NCBI GenBank assembly: GCA_937952235.1
Contig: CALFZM010000307.1
Span: forward strand, 1 to 25,972
Source of the DNA: an uncultured Opitutia bacterium
GTDB lineage: Bacteria; Verrucomicrobiota; Verrucomicrobiia; Opitutales; Opitutaceae
Reading direction: 5' to 3'
DNA length: 25,972 bases
Position numbers and translations under genes: made by a program. Below are positions 22,105-25,972 of this stretch, piece by piece. The notes beneath the pieces were generated by a model. That model saw only the letters and a program-made list of their open reading frames with translations, was not told where the DNA came from and did no database searches. How positions within the stretch are numbered: position 1 is the stretch's first letter; every line of letters begins with the position of its first letter.

Positions 22105-24276
22105 ATGAGCGCTGCGAACCCAACTGCGGTCGCCACGCTGCTGAAGCGGGCCGACCTCATCTTCACCGGCGGACTGTTCCTCACGGTCCTGCTGCTGATC
22201 ATGCCGATCCCGGCGCTGATGCTCGACGCGCTGCTGGCGTTGAACATCGGGCTCTCGCTGCTGGTGCTGCTCGCGATCGTGTACGTGAAGGAGCCGCCGG
22301 AGTTCTCCAGTTTCCCGACCCTGCTGCTCGCGCTCACGCTGTTCCGGCTGGCGCTGAACATCAGCACGACGCGGCAGGTGCTCGTGCACGGCTACGCGGG
22401 CGAGCTGATCGAGGCGTTCGGCCATTTCGTCATCCAGGGCAACTACGTCGTGGGCGCCGTGGTGTTCCTGATCCTGGTGGTGATCAACTTCGTCGTGATC
22501 ACCAAGGGCGCGGGGCGCATCGCCGAGGTGAGCGCGCGGTTCACCCTCGATGCGCTGCCCGGCAAGCAGATGGCGATCGATGCCGAGCTGAACGCCGGCA
22601 TCATCGACGAGGTCACCGCGACCAGCCGTCGCCTCAAGGTGCAGAAGGAGGCGGATTTCTACGGCGCGATGGACGGTGCCTCCAAGTTCGTGCGCGGCGA
22701 TGCGATCGCCGGCATCATCATCACGCTCGTGAACGTCGTCGGCGGCTTCGCGATCGGCGTGATGCAGATGGGACTTTCGCTGGGCGAATCGCTCCAGAAA
22801 TTCACGCTGCTTTCCATCGGTGACGGCCTCGTTTCGCAGATTCCCGCGCTGATCCTCTCGGTGGGCGCGGGCATCCTGGTGACGCGGGCGTCGGACAGCA
22901 CCAACGTCGGCGCGCAGGTCGCCGGCCAGCTCTTCCGTTATCCGCGCGCGATGAAGATCACCGGCGGCATGCTGGTGCTGTTCGGCCTGATGCCGGGCAT
23001 GCCGACCCTGCCGTTCCTGGGGCTCGGCGCCGTGGTGGCCTTCGTCGGCCGGCTCCTCCGCGAGCAGGAGGCGCGCGATGGCCTGCCCGCCGGATCCGAC
23101 GTCGCGGCCTCAGCCAAGGGCGCCGCGCCGGTCCGGCCCGGCAAACCCGGCGAATCCACGCCCGCGGCGGGCGGCGGTACGGGCGGGGGACCGGAGGACG
23201 TGCGCAAGCTCGTCGAGGTGGACGTCTTCGCGATCGAGATCGGCTTCGGCCTGCTCGGGCTCGCGGACGCGAAGTCCGGCGGCGAGCTCCTGGCCCGCGT
23301 GACGGGCGTGCGCAAGGCACTCGCGCGGGAGAAGGGCATCGTGGTGCCGCCGGTTTCGGTGCGCGACAACCTCGAGCTCGAGGCCAACGATTATCGCTTC
23401 CTGCTGCGCGGCCGGCCCGTGGCCCGCGGCCAGTTGCTGCCCGGCCGCTGGCTGGCGATGAACGTCGCGGGCAGCAAGGTGCGGCTCAAGGGCGTGCCGA
23501 CGCGCGAGCCGGTGTTCAACCTCGAGGCGACCTGGATCGACGAGTCGGAAAAGAAGACGGCCGAACTCAACGGTTTCACCGTCGTCGATCCCGCTTCGGT
23601 CCTCATCACCCATCTTTCCGAGACGCTGAAGGCCAACGCCCATCACCTGCTGGGCCGGCAGGAAGTGCAGGCGATCGTCGACCACGTGAAGCAGACGCAG
23701 CCCGCGCTCGTGGCCGAGCTGCTGCCCGACCTCGTGAACCTCGGCATCATCCAGCGCGTGCTGCAGAATCTGCTGCGCGAGAACGTGCCGATCCTCAACC
23801 AGCCGCTGATCCTCGAGGGCATCGCCGACTTCGCCGCCCTGTCCAAGAATCCCGACGACCTGAGCGAGCTGGTGCGGCGCCGGCTTGGCCTGTACTTTGT
23901 CCCCGAATACGAAACGCGGCCGGGCGTCGTCCGCGCCGTGACGCTCGATCCGCGGCTCGAGCAGTGGCTGGCGGGCAAGGTGCACCGCTCGCCGACCGAG
24001 GTGGGGCTCGCCCTGGATCCGGGCACCGGCCGGCACCTGCTCGAGCAGATCACGCGGCACACGCAGGACATGGTCCAGCAGGGGCAGCCCGCGATCGTGG
24101 TCGTTTCCACGGAGATCCGGCTGCCGGTGAAGCGCTTCTTCGAATCCTCTTTCCCCCGCATGACGGTGCTGTCGTTCCAGGAACTGCCGGCCGCGACCGA
24201 GATCGAGAACGCCGGCATCATCACGCTGCCCGCCCACCTGGCGCGTCCGGAAGCACCGCTGAAAGCCGCCGCCTGA
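22105..24276 (+). CDS. flhA: Flagellar export gate protein FlhA
   Basis: The 723-aa FlhA forms the nonameric export-gate ring, which uses proton-motive force and docks substrate-chaperone complexes. About eight membrane segments fill residues 15-325, with the FHIPEP-type signature (TLFRLALNISTTRQVL) and the cytoplasmic loop ITKGAGRIAEVSARFTLDAL. A Gly/Ala/Pro-rich linker (about 330-370) joins the C-terminal cytoplasmic domain, which includes RGQLLPGRWLAMN and LTHLSETLKANAHHLLGRQE-like residues (here ITHLSETLKANAHHLL). It starts 4 bp after flhB. The linker is somewhat longer and lower in complexity than usual. Confidence 0.97.
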   Translation: MSAANPTAVATLLKRADLIFTGGLFLTVLLLIMPIPALMLDALLALNIGLSLLVLLAIVYVKEPPEFSSFPTLLLALTLFRLALNISTTRQVLVHGYAGELIEAFGHFVIQGNYVVGAVVFLILVVINFVVITKGAGRIAEVSARFTLDALPGKQMAIDAELNAGIIDEVTATSRRLKVQKEADFYGAMDGASKFVRGDAIAGIIITLVNVVGGFAIGVMQMGLSLGESLQKFTLLSIGDGLVSQIPALILSVGAGILVTRASDSTNVGAQVAGQLFRYPRAMKITGGMLVLFGLMPGMPTLPFLGLGAVVAFVGRLLREQEARDGLPAGSDVAASAKGAAPVRPGKPGESTPAAGGGTGGGPEDVRKLVEVDVFAIEIGFGLLGLADAKSGGELLARVTGVRKALAREKGIVVPPVSVRDNLELEANDYRFLLRGRPVARGQLLPGRWLAMNVAGSKVRLKGVPTREPVFNLEATWIDESEKKTAELNGFTVVDPASVLITHLSETLKANAHHLLGRQEVQAIVDHVKQTQPALVAELLPDLVNLGIIQRVLQNLLRENVPILNQPLILEGIADFAALSKNPDDLSELVRRRLGLYFVPEYETRPGVVRAVTLDPRLEQWLAGKVHRSPTEVGLALDPGTGRHLLEQITRHTQDMVQQGQPAIVVVSTEIRLPVKRFFESSFPRMTVLSFQELPAATEIENAGIITLPAHLARPEAPLKAAA

Positions 24277-24277
24277 C

Positions 24278-25366
24278 ATGCCTGCTCCCGGTCCATCCTA
24301 TCCTCCCGGCGCGTACAAGTTCACCGTCGGCTCCGCCGCCGAGGCGGTCACGCTGATCCGCGAGCGGCTCGGTCCGCAGGCCCGCGTGCTGTCGGTCCGC
24401 ACCGTCGCCCCGGCGGGCCTCGGCCGCCTGTTTCGGGGACCGCGGCTGGAGGTCATCGCTCAAATCGACCCGCCCGCGGTGGAGGCCGGGGCGGACCCCG
24501 CCCCGCTGCGCTCGCTGGCGGCGGTTTCGGCCGAGCCGGCGACGCCGGAGCCGGCGGCCGGGGAGGCGGTCGCGGCGCGGATGCGGGCGCGGCTGGCGCC
24601 GTTGCCGTCGACGCTGGGGCTGGAGGGCCTGCTGCGCCGGTCCGGCATCACGGAGGCTGCCTTGCAACGACTCCAGACCGGAGCGAACTGGCGCGAACTG
24701 ACCGCGCTCCCGCTCCATCGCGCGCTGGCGGAAACCTCGCGGCTGTTGCGCACGCAGGCGGAGTCCCGACCGACGCGTCCGCCGCTGTCGCGCGCCGCCT
24801 TCATCGGCGCCGCCGGGGTGGGGCGCACGACGGCGCTCTGCAAGTGGCTCGCGCAGGAAGTGTTTCGCCGGGCGCGCATCGGACACGTCGTGAGCGTGGA
24901 GTTCGACCGGCCCAATCCGCTCGGTCCGCTGCCGGTTTTCAGCGAGGCGCTGGGCGTGCCGCTGGCGCATTTCCCCTGCGAGACGCGGCCCGCCGTGCCG
25001 GGAGGATTCGCGTACCTCGACCTGCCGGCGCTGTCGGTCCGCCGACCGAAGGACAACGCGCCGCTCGCCGAATTCCTCGATCGCGAGGCGATCCAGGAAC
25101 GCGTGCTGGTGCTCAATGCCGCCTATGACCGGCCGTCGCTGCGCGATGCCTATGCGGCCGGCCGCGACCTGGGCGCGACCCACCTGGTGTTCACGCACCT
25201 CGACGAGGTGCCGCAGTGGGGGAAGCTCTGGGACTACCTTTTCGACGTCGACCTCGAGCCGCTCTTCCTCGCGACGGGACCGTCGCTGACGGCCGACTGC
25301 GAGGAGGACGTGCCCGGCGCGATCGTGCGCCGCACGCTGCCTGACGACGACTCCGACCCCGCATGA
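24278..25366 (+). CDS. flhF: FlhF-like protein with degenerate GTPase site
   Basis: The 362-aa protein occupies the flhF position and resembles FlhF, an SRP-type GTPase that sets the site and number of flagella. The N-terminal B-like part (about 12-65, YKFTVGSAAEAVTLIRERLG), the helical N domain (about 110-165) and the G domain (about 172-335) are recognisable. Key GTPase residues differ. The P-loop is GAAGVGRTT (177-185) with Arg183 for the essential Lys. No DTAGR-type G3 is seen; LDLPALS stands in that place. The specificity motif TKxD is THLD (306-309). It is thus probably weak or inactive as a GTPase. It starts 1 bp after flhA. No flhG follows. Confidence 0.85.
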   Translation: MPAPGPSYPPGAYKFTVGSAAEAVTLIRERLGPQARVLSVRTVAPAGLGRLFRGPRLEVIAQIDPPAVEAGADPAPLRSLAAVSAEPATPEPAAGEAVAARMRARLAPLPSTLGLEGLLRRSGITEAALQRLQTGANWRELTALPLHRALAETSRLLRTQAESRPTRPPLSRAAFIGAAGVGRTTALCKWLAQEVFRRARIGHVVSVEFDRPNPLGPLPVFSEALGVPLAHFPCETRPAVPGGFAYLDLPALSVRRPKDNAPLAEFLDREAIQERVLVLNAAYDRPSLRDAYAAGRDLGATHLVFTHLDEVPQWGKLWDYLFDVDLEPLFLATGPSLTADCEEDVPGAIVRRTLPDDDSDPA

Positions 25367-25593
25367 AGTTTGTCTTTCTCACCGGCGGCTTCGCCGGATT
25401 CGTCATCGCCGGGGCCGGCTCCCTGTGGGCCGGCCACGAACCCGACCGCATCTTCTTCGATGGCGCGGTCGGGTGCCTCGCCGGCGCCGTTCTGTTCCGC
25501 TGGTTCTGGGGCGTATTGCTCCGGGGCGTACGCGACTCCCTCTCCGCCCGGCGCTCCCCAGCGCCCGCGCCGGCGGCCACCCGTTCCAAGTAA
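25363..25593 (+). CDS. Small two-segment membrane protein
   Basis: I do not recognise this 76-aa protein. It has two hydrophobic segments (about 3-23 and 34-51), a short loop HEPDRIFFDG between them, and a basic, Pro/Ala-rich C-terminal tail. Its ATG overlaps the flhF stop by 4 nt (ATGA), so it is coupled to flhF translation and likely real. It occupies the place where flhG is usually found. Its function is unknown; a membrane partner of the FlhF-like protein is one inference. Confidence 0.7.
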   Translation: MKFVFLTGGFAGFVIAGAGSLWAGHEPDRIFFDGAVGCLAGAVLFRWFWGVLLRGVRDSLSARRSPAPAPAATRSK

Positions 25594-25612
25594 TGCCTGT
25601 CACCGCTCCCTC

Positions 25613-25922
25613 ATGAATACCGCCACCGTTATCACCCCTGGCATGGATGCCACCCCCGCCGCCGCTGCCGCCTGGCGGGCATACCAGGGCGTCACGCCTG
25701 CCGCAGTCGACGAGAAGGAACTGATCGAACGGTTCCTGCCCCTCGTCCGCAACGTCGTGGACCGGATCAAGCTGAACGTGCCCGCGCACGTCGACGCCGA
25801 CGACCTCTACAGCGTGGGCGTGACCGGCCTGATCGCGGCGGTGCGCAAGTTCGATCCGAACCAGGGCAACACCTTCGCGAGCTACGCGGCGATGCGTATC
25901 CGCGGCGCCATTCTCGACGAAC
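25613..25922 (+). CDS. fliA: Sigma-28 factor FliA, 5' part only
   Basis: The frame opened by ATG 25613 encodes 103 residues before the genomic sequence ends. Sigma-70 region 2 is clear: ELIERFLPLVRNVVDRI, then DADDLYSVGVTGLIAAVRKFDPNQG and FASYAAMRIRGAILDE, which is the FliA/WhiG pattern. FliA directs RNA polymerase to late flagellar genes and is checked by FlgM. An in-frame ATG at 25643 is a possible shorter start. The gene is cut because the contig runs into adapter at 25923. The frame stays open through the adapter, so any residues past 25922 are artificial. Confidence 0.93.
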
Positions 25923-25972
25923 CTGTCTCTTATACACATCTCCGAGCCCACGAGACAGGCAGAAATCTCGTA
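25923..25972 (+). other. Illumina Nextera adapter with index (artefact)
   Basis: Bases 25923-25941 are the 19-bp Tn5 mosaic end used in Nextera libraries. Bases 25942-25956 are the rest of the Nextera read-2 adapter. Bases 25957-25964 (AGGCAGAA) match the N703 i7 index, and 25965-25972 begin the P7-side sequence. This is sequencing adapter read-through left at the end of an assembled contig, not genomic DNA. On the minus strand it translates to the well-known false N-terminus MGSEMCIRDR. Confidence 0.98.

Noticed and set aside
1..25922. CRISPR arrays, tRNA or rRNA genes, insertion sequences, attachment sites or a cyclic di-GMP riboswitch
   Set aside because: No regularly spaced direct repeats, tRNA cloverleaf, rRNA segments, transposase genes or riboswitch core motifs were seen on reading the sequence; very small RNAs could still be missed.
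25403..25951. Long minus-strand open frame beginning MGSEMCIRDR
   Set aside because: Its N-terminus is reverse-complemented Nextera adapter, and the rest runs antisense to fliA and the small membrane protein gene.

Overview
This GC-rich (roughly two-thirds G+C or more) 25.97-kb window is mostly one flagellar gene cluster. From 6407 to the right edge, all on the + strand, it reads flgB-flgC-fliE-fliF-fliG-fliH-fliI-fliJ-(motE-like)-fliK-flgD-flgE-fliL-fliM-fliN-fliO-fliP-fliQ-fliR, then flhB-flhA-flhF-like-(small membrane protein)-fliA. The gene content, very high G+C, sigma-54 promoters, scarcity of Shine-Dalgarno sites and the look of the proteins suggest a flagellated Verrucomicrobiota bacterium, perhaps of the Opitutaceae. 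That placement is an inference from general resemblance; no search was run.

Left arm (1-6085): a GreA/GreB-like factor lies on the minus strand. Facing away from it is a compact + strand set of a ParA-type ATPase, an unrecognised 279-aa protein and a 231-aa coiled-coil protein. An HDOD signalling protein follows. A minus-strand pair then encodes a REC plus HD-GYP-type regulator and the chemoreceptor deamidase CheD. The HD-GYP domain keeps its GYP motif but has lost several metal ligands.

Flagellar core (6407-20755): rod, MS-ring and switch, export ATPase complex, hook and export-gate genes are tightly packed, several overlapping by 4 nt or more. A sigma-54 promoter with a 2-nt predicted leader precedes flgB. 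A sigma-54-like site almost identical to the flhB promoter lies inside fliK, in an A+T-richer island with inverted repeats. It sits just upstream of an in-frame ATG that would start a 200-aa FliK C-terminal form.

Right arm (20756-25922): hairpins follow fliR, then a sigma-54 promoter starts flhB with a predicted 8-nt leader. The FlhF homologue has lost key GTPase residues, and no flhG lies in its usual place between flhF and fliA; a 76-aa membrane protein is there instead. fliA is cut off at 25922, because bases 25923-25972 are Illumina Nextera adapter with an i7 index, not genomic DNA.

The main points for follow-up are (1) three near-identical sigma-54 elements each placed so that transcripts would be almost leaderless, one of them hidden in fliK; (2) a possible rewired flagellar-placement system (degenerate FlhF, no FlhG, a separate ParA trio); and (3) the degenerate REC-HD-GYP protein paired with CheD.
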